From: Streptomyces sp. TG1A-60
GTDB lineage: Bacteria; Actinomycetota; Actinomycetes; Streptomycetales; Streptomycetaceae
DNA: 64,000 nt
Assembly (NCBI RefSeq): GCF_037201975.1
Contig: NZ_CP147520.1
Coordinates: 7,068,001 to 7,132,000 of the forward strand
Direction of reading: 5' to 3'
A program made the translations under genes and the position numbers. Each line of letters starts with the position of its first letter. Position 1 is the first letter of the stretch. The notes beneath the pieces are model-generated. The model had not been told where the DNA came from. It made no database searches and saw only the letters and a list, made by a program, of their open reading frames with translations. Positions 1 through 8,692 of the stretch are shown here, piece by piece.

Positions 1-761
1 CGGGGACCCAGCCGCGTGTCCAGCTCCACCAGGGCCCGTGCCCGCGCGAACTCCGTCGGCGTGAACGGCAGATACGGCCGCTCCACCGTGATCACCCCGC
101 CCTCCGGCGCCCGCAGCCGCATCACCGTCTCCTCCAGGGCCCCCTCGACCGGGGCGCGCTCCTCGGCCCGGCCGGAGCCGGGAGCGTTGGCGGGCAGCGA
201 GCGGATGGTGCAGCGGCCCAGCAACTGCCGCAGGGCGAGCGGGAGTTCCGACGCGTCCAGCGCCGTACGCATGGCCAGACCGAGAATCCGGGTCGGCGTG
301 TCCGCCAGGTCGTGGGTGTCACCGCACTCGATCCAGGTCCCGGTGCCGCCCGCGTCCGACACGGCACGGCCGATCTCGGCGGTCGTCAGCCCCTCGGGAG
401 CCCGGAGCAGGAACTCGTCCACCGTGCCCTCGGCCAACGGATGCGTCTGCAGGCTCAGGATGTCGACCCTGTGCTCGGCCAGCGCCGTGCACAGCGCGGC
501 CAGCGAGCCCGGTTCGTCCCGCACGGTCGTCCGCATCCGCCACAGCGGGGTGACCCCGGTGGCCACCGCGTCGTCCGCGTCGGACGGCCCGGCCTGCCGT
601 CCTTCGGTGAGCGGCGGCCGGGTGCCGGTATCACTCGTCGGCGGCGCGTGACCGTGGCGCCTTGCCCGCCAACCGCGGAACCCGGCCGCGGCCGACAGCA
701 GCCAGTGGGGTACCTCGCGAGTGTTCCTCGCCCTCGTCGCATCAGACATGTCATGAGTCAT
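1..761 (-). CDS. ACT-domain protein, probably ACT-GNAT (partial, runs off left edge)
   Basis: The reverse strand is open from an ATG at 761 (a second in-frame ATG is at 749) to the window edge, about 250 residues. After a low-complexity, Arg-rich N-terminus, an ACT-like domain begins around residue 70, with a DEPGSLAAL motif where ACT domains have their ligand-binding turn. A second ACT-like stretch may follow from about residue 150. In actinobacteria this arrangement usually precedes a C-terminal GNAT acetyltransferase domain, which would lie outside the window; that part is inferred. No ribosome binding site is visible before either start. The opposite-strand reading frame is low-complexity and is a shadow of this gene. 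Confidence 0.6.
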   Translation of the reverse strand, partial: MTHDMSDATRARNTREVPHWLLSAAAGFRGWRARRHGHAPPTSDTGTRPPLTEGRQAGPSDADDAVATGVTPLWRMRTTVRDEPGSLAALCTALAEHRVDILSLQTHPLAEGTVDEFLLRAPEGLTTAEIGRAVSDAGGTGTWIECGDTHDLADTPTRILGLAMRTALDASELPLALRQLLGRCTIRSLPANAPGSGRAEERAPVEGALEETVMRLRAPEGGVITVERPYLPFTPTEFARARALVELDTRLGP

Positions 762-1132
762 GCGACCACTGTGGACGAACGGTGTTGCGTGATCACGAAC
801 GCTTTGTGACTGCCCGGTAAATGCAGTGTTCTGCACCATTTGTTGCTTTCTGTGTGACCGAGGCTGTCAGGAACGAGGCGATCGGTGACCGCGGCGGTCG
901 GACAGCCACCTCCCGCCGGCGCCGTACGCGGTCGTCGGGCCTGGGCCACCGACGGGCTGGTCGCTGCCCGACGAGGCCCGGCTGGAGCACCTTCGTGTAC
1001 AGCACGGCCCCGTCCTGCTCCCGCAGCCGTACCGTCAGTTCCCCATCGCCGGTACCTGCGCGTTGAACCGCTTCAGGGGCGCAGCCCCGGGGACGGGGCA
1101 GGCAGGGGCCGTGGCGCGGGAAACCGCGTGGG
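762..1132. other. Intergenic stretch with an unassigned coding-like fragment
   Basis: About 370 bases between the ACT-domain gene and the MocR gene hold no complete gene. Around 960-1065 the reverse strand reads as a coding-like fragment (TGDGELTVRLREQDGAVLY) that I cannot assign to a family and that has no proper start. The GC-rich bases at 1068-1105 look like spacer sequence common in Streptomyces. Confidence 0.4.
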
Positions 1133-2572
1133 TCAGCCGACCGCCGCCGCCAGTACCTCCACTCCCTCCCGAATCCGCGCGGGCGACAGATGCGCGTACC
1201 CCAGCACCAGCCGCACCCCGTCGTCCGGCACCCGCCCGTACCGCGCGACCCCGCGCACCTCGACCCCAGCCACCGCCGCCCGATCCAGGAACCGGTCGAG
1301 GGGCCCGTACCGGCCCGGCAGCGCGGCGATGACGTGCAGCCCCGCCGCGATACCGGACACCTCCGCACCGGGGAAGTGCTCGGCGAGGGCGCGGACCAGG
1401 GCGTCGCGCCGCTCCCGATACGCCCGCTGGCACCGCCGCAGCTGGCGGTCGTAGTCACCCCGCTCCACGAACCGGGCGAAGAGTGCCTGGTCGATGGTGG
1501 GATGACCGAGATCCATGGTCCGCTTCCGCTCGACGACCTCCTCCGCCAGGGACGTCGGCACGAGGAGCCAGCCGAGCCGCAGTCCGGGCGCGAGCGACTT
1601 GCTGACGGACCCGGTGTACGCGACCCGCTCGGGATCGAGCCCCTGGAGCGAGCCCACGGGCGCGCGGTCGTAGCGGAAGTCACCGTCGTAGTCGTCCTCG
1701 ACGACCAGCCCGTCCACCGACCGTGCCCAGTCCAGGAGTTCGACCCGCCGCCTCGCGGAGTACGCGATCCCCGACGGGAACTGATGCGCCGGCGTCGTCA
1801 CCACCGCCCGCACCCCCGAGTCACGCAACGGCCCGACGGCCAGCCCCTCCTCGTCCAGCGGCAGCGCCACGGTGCCGAGCCCGGCGGCGGCGTACAGCGT
1901 CCCGTGCTCGGGGCTGCCCGGATCCTCCACGCCGACGGTGCGCGCCCCACGCGCGCGGAGCACGCATCCGAGGAGGGTCGTCGCCTGGGCCACCCCGGAG
2001 ACGACGACGATCCGCTCGGGGTCGGCGACCACCCCCCGGCGCCGGGCGAGCAGTTCGGCGAGCGCGGTACGCAGCCGGGGCAGCCCCCGCGGGTCGGGGT
2101 AGCCCAGCGCCTGGTGCGGGAGTTCCGCGAGCACCCCGCGCTGGGCCGCCGCCCACGCGGCACGCGGGAACAGCGACAGGTCCGGTGTCCCGGGCACGAA
2201 GTCGGCGCGGGCACCGGGAGAGCGCGGCGCGAGATCACGCGCGCGGGGAAGGGCGGCCCGGACGTCGGCGCCCACCCAGGTCCCGGCGCCCCGGCCGCTG
2301 CGCAGATATCCCTCCGCGGTCAACTGCTCGTACGCCTCCGTAACCAGCCCGCGCGACACCCCGAGGTCGGCGGCGAGCTCCCGGCTCGACGGCAGCCGCG
2401 TCCCACACGCGAGCCGCCCCGTCCGCACGGCCTCCCGCAGCGCCGCCTGCAACGTACGCCCACGCGCGCGTGCGGGCGCGTCGGTGACGGGCGACAGCAA
2501 CTCCCAGGCGGCGGCCCAGGGAGCGGACCCCGTGGAGCCACCGTCCCCCGGACTGGTCCTCGATGACGTCAT
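1133..2572 (-). CDS. MocR-type regulator (GntR helix-turn-helix fused to aminotransferase-like domain)
   Basis: This 479-residue protein has the MocR/PdxR architecture. A GntR-type winged helix lies at about residues 40-100 (LPSSRELAADLGVSRGLVTEAY). A fold-type-I aminotransferase domain runs from about 125 to the end. The PLP-binding lysine is visible as Lys325 in SVSKSLAPG, and VEDDYDGDFRYD carries the conserved Asp/Tyr residues. Such proteins bind PLP as an effector and act as regulators rather than enzymes. It is transcribed divergently from the EamA exporter 47 bases away, so that exporter is the obvious target. Whether it controls PLP synthesis (PdxR) or something else cannot be told here, since no pdx genes are nearby. 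Confidence 0.9.
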   Translation of the reverse strand: MTSSRTSPGDGGSTGSAPWAAAWELLSPVTDAPARARGRTLQAALREAVRTGRLACGTRLPSSRELAADLGVSRGLVTEAYEQLTAEGYLRSGRGAGTWVGADVRAALPRARDLAPRSPGARADFVPGTPDLSLFPRAAWAAAQRGVLAELPHQALGYPDPRGLPRLRTALAELLARRRGVVADPERIVVVSGVAQATTLLGCVLRARGARTVGVEDPGSPEHGTLYAAAGLGTVALPLDEEGLAVGPLRDSGVRAVVTTPAHQFPSGIAYSARRRVELLDWARSVDGLVVEDDYDGDFRYDRAPVGSLQGLDPERVAYTGSVSKSLAPGLRLGWLLVPTSLAEEVVERKRTMDLGHPTIDQALFARFVERGDYDRQLRRCQRAYRERRDALVRALAEHFPGAEVSGIAAGLHVIAALPGRYGPLDRFLDRAAVAGVEVRGVARYGRVPDDGVRLVLGYAHLSPARIREGVEVLAAAVG

Positions 2573-2583
2573 GAAAGTGGACC

Positions 2584-2612
2584 TTAAACCGGGCCGCCCG
2601 CCTCCCTAACGT
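2584..2612 (+). promoter_or_regulatory. Candidate promoter for the EamA gene (leaderless)
   Basis: TTAAAC at 2584-2589, a 17-base spacer and TAACGT at 2607-2612 fit a housekeeping promoter. The -10 hexamer ends 7 bases before the ATG at 2620, so transcription would start at or next to the start codon. The AAGTGGACCTTAAAC stretch just upstream is a plausible MocR binding region. Confidence 0.45.
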
Positions 2613-2619
2613 CACAGCC

Positions 2620-3786
2620 ATGACAGCCACGGCGTCGAACGCCACCACCCGCGGAGCCCTCCTCGCCGCCCTCGCCTGCGTCCTCGTCGGAGGCTCCTTC
2701 ACCGCCAACAGCCTCCTGGGCGACTACCCGTACGCGGGCGGGCAGTTCCTCCGCTACGGCCTCGCCTGCCTCCTGCTGCTCCCGTTCCTCGGCCGGGACG
2801 GCACCGCGCCCCTGCGCGGCCTCACCGCCCGGCAGTGGGCGCGGCTGGCGCTGCTCGCGGCCGTCGGCATGGTCGGCTTCAACGTCGCCGTGATCGCGGC
2901 CGAGCGCACCGCGGAACCGGCGGTGCCGGGGGTCTTCGTGGGCTGCGCCCCGGTGGTCGTGGCCGTCCTCGTACCGCTGCTGGAGAGCCGGCGTCCGCAA
3001 CTGTTCGTCCTGTACGGGGCGTCGCTCGTCGCGGTCGGCGCGTTCACCGTCCAGGGGTGGGGCCGTACGGACGGTGCCGGCATCGTCTTCTCGGTGTGCG
3101 CGCTGGTGGGTGAGGTCGGCTTCGCGGTGCTGGCGGTGCCGGTGCTGCGCCCACTGGGACCGCGGCTGCTTTCGGCGACCGTGTGCGGTGTCGCGGCGGT
3201 CGAGTCGGCGGTCGTCGGCCTGGTCGTCGACGGCGGCGGGTGGCTGCGCCGCCCGGACGGCACGGAGACCGCCGCGCTGATGTGGCAGGCGGCGGTCGTG
3301 ACGGTCATCGGGTTCGTGTGCTGGTACAAGGGCGTGCAGCGCATCGGCGCCGAACGCGCCACGCTCTTCTCCGGCCTCATCCCGGTGGCCGCCGCCTGCA
3401 CGGCGCCCCTCGTCGGCACCGGCTCCTACGGTCCCGTACAGGCCGTCGGCAGTGCGCTCGTGGGTGCCGGAGTGGCCCTGGGGTCGTCGGCCCGACGGCG
3501 GTCAGCGGCTGCCGTCGAGGATGACACGGGCGACCAGCGCGGGGTCGTCGTTCATGGGGCAGTGGCCGCAGCCGGGCAGCCGCACCAGCCGGGCCCCGGG
3601 GATGACCCGCTTGGCGCGGACGCCCTGGCGGCGCACGAGCAGCCAGTCCCGGGTCCCCCAGGCCACGGTGACCGGGAGGCCCGGGATGTCGTCGGTGAAC
3701 AGGACACTGCCGCCGGCCCGGAGGGTCTCGTCGAACCCGGTGGCCCCCGCCAGCGCGAGGGTCTCGGCGACCACAGCCTCGGGTGA
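2620..3786 (+). CDS. EamA/DMT-family exporter with an unusual antisense-overlapping tail
   Basis: Residues 1-290 are a typical EamA (drug/metabolite transporter) protein with ten hydrophobic segments in two repeats. It is expected in the plasma membrane and to export small metabolites; the substrate is unknown. The family normally ends near residue 295, about position 3510. Here the frame has no stop and continues for about 95 hydrophilic residues (Gly, Pro, His rich) to 3786. That tail lies entirely opposite the end of the convergent hydrolase gene and looks like an antisense read-through, not a domain. The ATG at 2620 fits the leaderless promoter. Divergent MocR control is likely. Confidence 0.85.
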   Translation: MTATASNATTRGALLAALACVLVGGSFTANSLLGDYPYAGGQFLRYGLACLLLLPFLGRDGTAPLRGLTARQWARLALLAAVGMVGFNVAVIAAERTAEPAVPGVFVGCAPVVVAVLVPLLESRRPQLFVLYGASLVAVGAFTVQGWGRTDGAGIVFSVCALVGEVGFAVLAVPVLRPLGPRLLSATVCGVAAVESAVVGLVVDGGGWLRRPDGTETAALMWQAAVVTVIGFVCWYKGVQRIGAERATLFSGLIPVAAACTAPLVGTGSYGPVQAVGSALVGAGVALGSSARRRSAAAVEDDTGDQRGVVVHGAVAAAGQPHQPGPGDDPLGADALAAHEQPVPGPPGHGDREARDVVGEQDTAAGPEGLVEPGGPRQREGLGDHSLG

Positions 3787-4335
3787 ACGGCGGCCCGGAC
3801 GGGCGTAGATGGTGCTCGTCAGGGCGGAGCGGCCGGCCGCCGAACGGGACAGCGACTCGACCAGCGGCAGTGGCAGCCGCCGCGAGATGTGCCGCATGGT
3901 GAGCAGAACGCCGAACGCGTAACGCCGTTCGGCCTCGTTCCAGAACCCGGCCGGCGACAGAGCCGTGACGGACCGTACGAGCTTCTCGCGGGCCAGCTCC
4001 AGGGCGAGCAGTCCGCCCAGGGAGTTGCCCGCCACATGGGGGCGGTCGAGCTCCAGCGCCTCGCAGAAGGCACCGAACACGGCGGACGTCGTGGACAGGT
4101 CGTAGGTGAGGCCGTCCGGCAGCGCGGGGGACTCGCCGAAACCGGGCAGGTCCACGGTGATGACCTCGCGCTCGGCCGCCAGGAGGTGGACCACCGGGTC
4201 CCAGGCCTGCCGGTGGTGACCGATGCCGTGCAGCAGGAGCAGCGGCTCGCCGGTTCCCTCGCGCGCGTGGGAGACCGTCACGGGCCGCGGGCCGAGCGGG
4301 GAGGGGACCTGGAAGGAGACCGTGGCGGCTGACAT
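3502..4335 (-). CDS. Alpha/beta hydrolase
   Basis: A 277-residue single-domain alpha/beta hydrolase. LLLLHGIG forms the oxyanion-hole region at about residues 32-39. The nucleophile elbow is GNSLGG (Ser105), the acid probably lies near GTRDW, and the catalytic His is in GCGHCPMND close to the C-terminus. The start ATG at 4335 is preceded by a good GAGGAG site; an upstream in-frame ATG at 4380 would add 15 residues lacking hydrolase character. The substrate is unknown. The gene is convergent with the EamA gene, whose open frame overlaps it by 285 bases, and divergent from the sigma factor gene. Confidence 0.88.
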   Translation of the reverse strand: MSAATVSFQVPSPLGPRPVTVSHAREGTGEPLLLLHGIGHHRQAWDPVVHLLAAEREVITVDLPGFGESPALPDGLTYDLSTTSAVFGAFCEALELDRPHVAGNSLGGLLALELAREKLVRSVTALSPAGFWNEAERRYAFGVLLTMRHISRRLPLPLVESLSRSAAGRSALTSTIYARPGRRSPEAVVAETLALAGATGFDETLRAGGSVLFTDDIPGLPVTVAWGTRDWLLVRRQGVRAKRVIPGARLVRLPGCGHCPMNDDPALVARVILDGSR

Positions 4336-4481
4336 GGTGCAGCTCCTCGTCCATGAGGTGGGCGGGCCGGCGTACGACATTCGGTAGACAGCTTGTCAGC
4401 AACTGCTACCGGCGGGTAGCCCTTGGCGGCAACAAGCCGTACGGGCCTTGGAATCGCCTGGACACGGCCGCGCTCCCCGAG

Positions 4482-5375
4482 ATGGGTGGGACGGTGACCC
4501 CCGACATCGCGACCGACGTCTTCGAAGGGCACCGCCCCGTCCTCATGGGAGTCGCCTACCGCATGCTCGGCCGGGTCGCCGAGGACGTGGTCCAGGAGGC
4601 CTGGCTGCGTTGGTCCGGCGCCGACCGGTCCGAGGTGCGCGAACCGCGCGGTTACCTGGTCCGCGTCACCACCCGGCTCGCCGTCGACCGGCTGCGCCAG
4701 GTGCGTGCGCGCAACGAGGCCTACCCCGGCCCGTGGCTGCCCGGGCCGTACGTCACCGACTACGGGGCCACCGTCCCGGACACCGCCGAGCGGGCCGTCC
4801 TCGCCGACACCGTCTCGCTCGCCGTCCTCGTCGTCATGGAGTCCCTCTCGCCCCTGGAACGCGCGGTGTTCGTGCTGCGGGAGGCCTTCGGCCACCCGTA
4901 CGCCGAGATCGCCGCCATGCTCGACCGCACCGAGCCCGCCGTGCGCCAGCTCGCCGGGCGGGCCCGCAGGCATGTCGACGAGCGGCGCCCGCGCTACGAC
5001 GTCGACCCGGCCGAACGCCGCGAGCTGACCGAGCGGTTCCTCGCCGCCGCGGCCGGCGGGGACCTCAACGGCCTCATGTCGCTACTGGCTCCCGACGTCC
5101 GTCTGGTGGGCGACGGCGGCGGTCTCGGCAAGGCCCCGGTGCGGGTCCTCGAAACCGCAGACAAGGTGGGACGGTTCCTGCAGGGCGCGGCCGGCAAGGG
5201 CCTCGCCGAGGTGTCGTTCCGCCTCATGGAGATCAACGGCGGTACGGCGGTGGTCGTCCTGTCCGGCGGCAGGGTCGACAGCGTGTTCCAGCTCGATGTC
5301 GCCGACGGCCGCATCCAGTCCGTCTACATCGTGCGCAACCCGGAGAAGCTGCTCTCCCTGGTGGTGGAGCAGTAG
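4482..5375 (+). CDS. sigJ: ECF-type RNA polymerase sigma factor, SigJ family
   Basis: A 297-residue ECF41-like sigma factor. Region 2 is at about residues 8-75 (FEGHRPVLMGVAYRMLG, then AEDVVQEAWLRW). Region 4 is at about 110-165 (SPLERAVFVLREAFG and the helix-turn-helix around AEIAAMLDRTEPAVRQ). A SnoaL-like domain fills the C-terminal 110 residues, as is usual for SigJ proteins, where it tunes sigma activity. The family typically has DAEDVVQ; here VAEDVVQ. A GTG 12 bases downstream at 4494 is an alternative start. An in-frame ATG at 4353 would add 43 atypical residues. No anti-sigma gene is adjacent. The divergent hydrolase gene could belong to its regulon. Confidence 0.85.
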   Translation: MGGTVTPDIATDVFEGHRPVLMGVAYRMLGRVAEDVVQEAWLRWSGADRSEVREPRGYLVRVTTRLAVDRLRQVRARNEAYPGPWLPGPYVTDYGATVPDTAERAVLADTVSLAVLVVMESLSPLERAVFVLREAFGHPYAEIAAMLDRTEPAVRQLAGRARRHVDERRPRYDVDPAERRELTERFLAAAAGGDLNGLMSLLAPDVRLVGDGGGLGKAPVRVLETADKVGRFLQGAAGKGLAEVSFRLMEINGGTAVVVLSGGRVDSVFQLDVADGRIQSVYIVRNPEKLLSLVVEQ

Positions 5376-5437
5376 CCCGCTCGCCTCGATGAACGCTGTG
5401 CCGCGCCCGGTCCGGCGGATGCCCGAGGGGCCGACGA

Positions 5438-5472
5438 TTGGTCTTGACCAAGGGTGGGGGCAGGCCTATGGT
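5438..5472 (+). promoter_or_regulatory. Promoter with dre-like palindrome ahead of the GntR gene
   Basis: TTGACC (5444-5449), a 17-base spacer and TATGGT (5467-5472) form a strong housekeeping promoter. A perfect dyad, TTGGTC-TT-GACCAA (5438-5451), overlaps the -35 element and resembles the DasR target (dre, ACTGGTCTAGACCACT-like). Repression of the downstream GntR gene by its own product is the simplest reading. Confidence 0.6.
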
Positions 5473-5550
5473 CGCAGGAAAAGTGCAACAACCTTTAACA
5501 AACAAGGGGCGCTAAGAACGCCGGGCCACGGCGAAGCAGCGGAGGACAGG

Positions 5551-6309
5551 GTGGGGACCCAGCAGCTGGAATCGGTGCCGGAACCGAAATACTGGCATCT
5601 GAAGACCGTGCTCAGTGAGGCATTGGACTCCGACTTCTCGGTGGGCGAGATCCTGCCCAACGAACGCGATCTCGCGGCCCGCTTCGGCGTCGCGCGGGCC
5701 ACGCTCCGCCAGGCGCTGGAGCAGCTCGAACTGGAGGGCCGGCTGCAGCGCCGGCGCGGCGTCGGCACCACCGTGGCCCCGCCGCGCGTGGGAGTCGCCG
5801 TCGGCGCCGAACAGCACGCGTGGCCCGGCACCGTCGGCGACGCCTGGCAGGCGGTGGACTGCGCGGACTCCGCGCCGCCCGCCGCGGTGGCCGACATCCT
5901 GGAGACCGAGCCCGGCGAGCAGGTGCACGTCGTGCGCCGCTCCCGTGTCTCGCACGGCCAGCCCGTCGCCGCCGAACTGCTCTACGTTCCGGCGGACTCG
6001 GTGCCCGCCCTCTCCGCCATCGAGCCCTCCGGTGCGGCACGCGCGCGTGCCGTGCTGCGCGAGCTGCAGTGCCTGGAGCTTGAAGGGCAGGATCGCTCGG
6101 TGGAGCTGGGCTCGGCCCGCGCGGACGACGCCAGGGAACTCGACCGGCTGCCCGGCGCGCCCGTCCTCGTCGTCACCACCCGCTTCTTCGCCGAGGGCCG
6201 CGCCGCGGCCGTCTCCCTGGCCACCTACCGCGCTGACACGTGCCGCCTGACCTTCGGCGACTCGGGCGGCGTCGAGATCCACCACGGCCCGGAACGCCGC
6301 GCCTCCTAG
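5551..6309 (+). CDS. GntR/HutC-family regulator, DasR-like
   Basis: A 252-residue GntR regulator. The winged helix is at about residues 14-80: PKYWHLKTVL opens it and NERDLAARFGVARATLRQAL is the helix-turn-helix. A UTRA effector domain follows from about 95 to 240. The start is the GTG at 5551, preceded by GGAGGACAGG; a longer open frame upstream has no binding site. The overall layout and the palindrome in its promoter recall DasR, which senses aminosugar phosphates. The effector residues here differ, however, and no chitin or N-acetylglucosamine transport genes are adjacent, so it is more likely a paralogue than DasR itself. Confidence 0.85.
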   Translation: MGTQQLESVPEPKYWHLKTVLSEALDSDFSVGEILPNERDLAARFGVARATLRQALEQLELEGRLQRRRGVGTTVAPPRVGVAVGAEQHAWPGTVGDAWQAVDCADSAPPAAVADILETEPGEQVHVVRRSRVSHGQPVAAELLYVPADSVPALSAIEPSGAARARAVLRELQCLELEGQDRSVELGSARADDARELDRLPGAPVLVVTTRFFAEGRAAAVSLATYRADTCRLTFGDSGGVEIHHGPERRAS

Positions 6310-6617
6310 AAGGCCGATGAAGATCTTGCTCCGGCCGCCCGGCTCGCCCCGGATCGCCGGTAAATGTCAATCGGCATGAATGGGTGCAAGCCGGGCGTGA
6401 CTTCAGGATTTTCAGGGCACTTCTAGGGCGGGTTGCGAAAGTGGCGTCGTCCGCCCGGAGGGCGGGGCCCGCGGCGTCCGGTGGGTGCTCTCGGAGTGCC
6501 GGCCGGGGATTCCTCCGTCGGGGAGGGCCTGCCACGCCTTGAGGAAGGGAGGGCGTGCCGGGCGCCGTGACGGGGCGAACGTCGCCGGCCGGGGCAGCAG
6601 CCCGCGCCGACCGCACC

Positions 6618-6647
6618 CGCCGCGCTCCGGACGTCCGGAGCGCGGCG
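6618..6647 (+). terminator. Perfect 15-bp palindrome, probable terminator
   Basis: CGCCGCGCTCCGGAC is followed immediately by its exact reverse complement, then TTCTTCC. The fold would need to open a few central pairs to form a loop. It lies between convergent units and could stop transcription from either side. Confidence 0.55.
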
Positions 6648-6696
6648 TTCTTCCGCGTGCCCAGGTACCGGCTCGGCGTCGTGCCGTCACCGAGCC

Positions 6697-6819
6697 CTCC
6701 ACCGTGAACAGCTGTTCCTCGACGTGGTCCAGGGCCAGCCGGAGCGCGCCCATGGCGACGGCCGCCTCGCCGAGCCGGGCGAGAGCCACGCGGGGCGGGC
6801 GCAGCCCGACCGGCCCGGG
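6697..6819 (-). pseudogene. Remnant of a ROK-family protein C-terminus
   Basis: The reverse strand reads RVALARLGEAAVAMGALR, then LALDHVEEQLFTVE. This resembles the final helices of ROK-family repressors and kinases (the LGxxAxxxGAxxLAL pattern). There is no start and no upstream ROK domain: the sequence before it is the tail of the response regulator gene. I read it as a fragment left by deletion. Confidence 0.4.
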
Positions 6820-6829
6820 CCGACCGGGC

Positions 6830-7495
6830 TCAGCCGGGCCTCACGAAGCCCGACTCGTACGCCGCGATCACCGCCTGCGTACGGTCCCGCGCCCCCAGCT
6901 TCGCGAGCACGGCGCTGACGTGTGACTTCACCGTCTCGGCGCCGACGACCAGCCGAGCGGCGATCTCCGCGTTCGACAGACCCCGGGCCATCAGCCGCAG
7001 CACCTCCGCCTCCCGACCGGTCAGCGAGGCCCGCTCCATGACCGATCGCGCCGCCCCACCGCCCGCACCGTCGGCGTACTCGGCGGCCAACTGCCGCACG
7101 GAGGCCGGAAACAGCAGCGACTCGCCCTCCGCGACCAGCCGCACCGCGTGGACGATCTCGGCGGGCCGCGCCCGCTTCAGCAGGAAACCGTCCGCACCGG
7201 CGCGCAACGCCTCATACACGTACTCGTCGTTCTCGAAGGTCGTCACCACGAGGATCTTCGGGGGCTCCGGCACGGTCCGCAGCACCGCCCGGGTGGCCTC
7301 GATGCCGTCCAGCAGCGGCATGCGCACATCCATGGCGACGACACTCGGTTTCAGTTGCCGCACCAGGGGGATCACCGCCGCGCCGTCCGCCGCCTCGCCC
7401 ACGACCTCGATGTCCGGCTGCGCCTCCAGAACGGCCCGCAGGCCGGCGCGTACGAGTGGTTCGTCGTCGACGAGCAGCACGGTGATCGGGGACAT
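6830..7495 (-). CDS. NarL/FixJ-family response regulator
   Basis: A 221-residue two-component response regulator. The receiver domain spans about residues 4-120, with the acidic pair in LLVDDEP, the phosphorylation site Asp in VVAMDVRMP and the conserved Lys in FLLKRARP. A LuxR-type helix-turn-helix is at about 150-212 ([15 protein letters not shown], then SNAEIAARL and TVKSHVSAV). It lies 39 bases downstream of its kinase gene in the same direction, so the two form an operon. The divergent ABC transporter gene is the likely target, a common arrangement for export or antibiotic-response systems. Confidence 0.95.
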   Translation of the reverse strand: MSPITVLLVDDEPLVRAGLRAVLEAQPDIEVVGEAADGAAVIPLVRQLKPSVVAMDVRMPLLDGIEATRAVLRTVPEPPKILVVTTFENDEYVYEALRAGADGFLLKRARPAEIVHAVRLVAEGESLLFPASVRQLAAEYADGAGGGAARSVMERASLTGREAEVLRLMARGLSNAEIAARLVVGAETVKSHVSAVLAKLGARDRTQAVIAAYESGFVRPG

Positions 7496-7534
7496 CCCGC
7501 CAGCGTAGATCAGCTCCTGGGGACGAACGGCTGT

Positions 7535-8692
7535 TCAGCTCAGCGGTAGTTCGACGTGGACCTGCCAGTCGCCCCGGTCGGGGCCGGTCCGCGCCCGCCC
7601 GCCGAGCAACGCGGCACGCTCGCGTATGCCACGCAGGCCACTGCCCCGGCCTCGTCCCGGTATGTCCGCCGTCAGCCGATTGCGGACCTCCAGGTCGAGA
7701 CTCCCGTCCCCGACCGAGATCCGCACCCGGACCGGGACGTCGCCCGCATGCCGGAGCACATTGGTCAGCGACTCCTGGAGGATGCGGTAGCCCTCGCGGG
7801 ACACCGGGCCGGGCACCGTCTCGAGCGGCCCCGCCACCTCGGCGTCCACCGTCGCGCCGGAGGCGCGCGCGGACTCCAGCAGCCGGTCGGCTTCGGCCAG
7901 CGTGGGTCTGCCCTGCACGGGCCCGCCGGTCTCCCGCAGCGCGCCCAGCACCCGCTCCAGGTCCTCCAGCGCGGCCCGGCCGGTGTCCTCGATGGCGGTG
8001 AGCGCCCTGCCGGTGAACACGGGATCGCCGGCCGCCCGCGCCGCGCCCGCCTGCACCACCGCCACCGTCAGCGCGTGCCCCAGGGAGTCGTGCAACTCCC
8101 GGGCGATCCGGTTGCGTTCCAGCAGCTGCTCGGTCCGCTCCTCCAAGGCGGTCAGCCGCTGGGCCGCCGAGGGTCCCAGGAGCCGGCGGGCGACGGCGGT
8201 GATCAGCTCGCCGAGGCCGATGACGGCGGCGAACGACAGGGCGAGCGGGAAAGGCGCCAGGAGGCCGTACGCCCAGTGCGGCGCGACACCCCTCAGCACA
8301 GGATTGTCCGTCGGCACGTGCCCGAACGCGACCGAGATCAGGTCGTACGTGAGGATGGGAAGCCAGACGGTGCCCCCTACGGCCAGCGCTCCGAGCGCCA
8401 TCCGCAGCTCCAGCCACACCACTGTGCGGAACCGGTCCCGCCAACTGGCCGCCGGCACCACGGAGATCCCTGATTCCTCCTCTTCACCCGGTGTCAGCAG
8501 CAGCCGCGCCTGCACGCCCTCACCCAGTCGCACGGCGGGGATCAACCCGACCGGGATCAGGAACAGCGCCGGCACCCACGGGTGCGTGGGCAGGATGAAC
8601 ATCCACACGCTGATGATCAGCATCGGCACCCACAGGTGCAGCAAGCGCGTGTACGTCGTCCCCCGGAGCAACGGGCGCAGGAAGCGGGCCAT
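7535..8692 (-). CDS. Sensor histidine kinase (HisKA_3 type)
   Basis: A 385-residue membrane sensor kinase. Hydrophobic segments occur near residues 20-60 and 95-165. The phospho-acceptor His is in RIARELHDSLGHAL at about residue 205, the HisKA_3 signature that pairs with NarL-type regulators. The ATP-binding domain follows with ILQESLTNVLRHA (N box) and GSGLRGIRERA (G box). The extracytoplasmic part is short, so it probably senses within or at the membrane. It starts 108 bases from the divergent ABC gene. Confidence 0.93.
   Translation of the reverse strand: MARFLRPLLRGTTYTRLLHLWVPMLIISVWMFILPTHPWVPALFLIPVGLIPAVRLGEGVQARLLLTPGEEEESGISVVPAASWRDRFRTVVWLELRMALGALAVGGTVWLPILTYDLISVAFGHVPTDNPVLRGVAPHWAYGLLAPFPLALSFAAVIGLGELITAVARRLLGPSAAQRLTALEERTEQLLERNRIARELHDSLGHALTVAVVQAGAARAAGDPVFTGRALTAIEDTGRAALEDLERVLGALRETGGPVQGRPTLAEADRLLESARASGATVDAEVAGPLETVPGPVSREGYRILQESLTNVLRHAGDVPVRVRISVGDGSLDLEVRNRLTADIPGRGRGSGLRGIRERAALLGGRARTGPDRGDWQVHVELPLS

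Larger units (their letters stand above)
6310..6829. other. Long intergenic region with a hairpin and a ROK-like remnant
   Basis: 520 bases separate the GntR gene from the response regulator gene. They contain the palindrome at 6618-6647 and the coding remnant at 6697-6819 described separately. The rest (6310-6615) shows nothing recognisable. Confidence 0.5.

Noticed and set aside
16..651. Long forward-strand open frame at the left edge
   Set aside because: Ser/Arg-rich with no family signal; the reverse strand encodes an ACT-domain protein here.
1190..2566. 458-codon forward open frame
   Set aside because: It is the complement of the MocR gene and has antisense composition (Arg, Pro, Gly, His).
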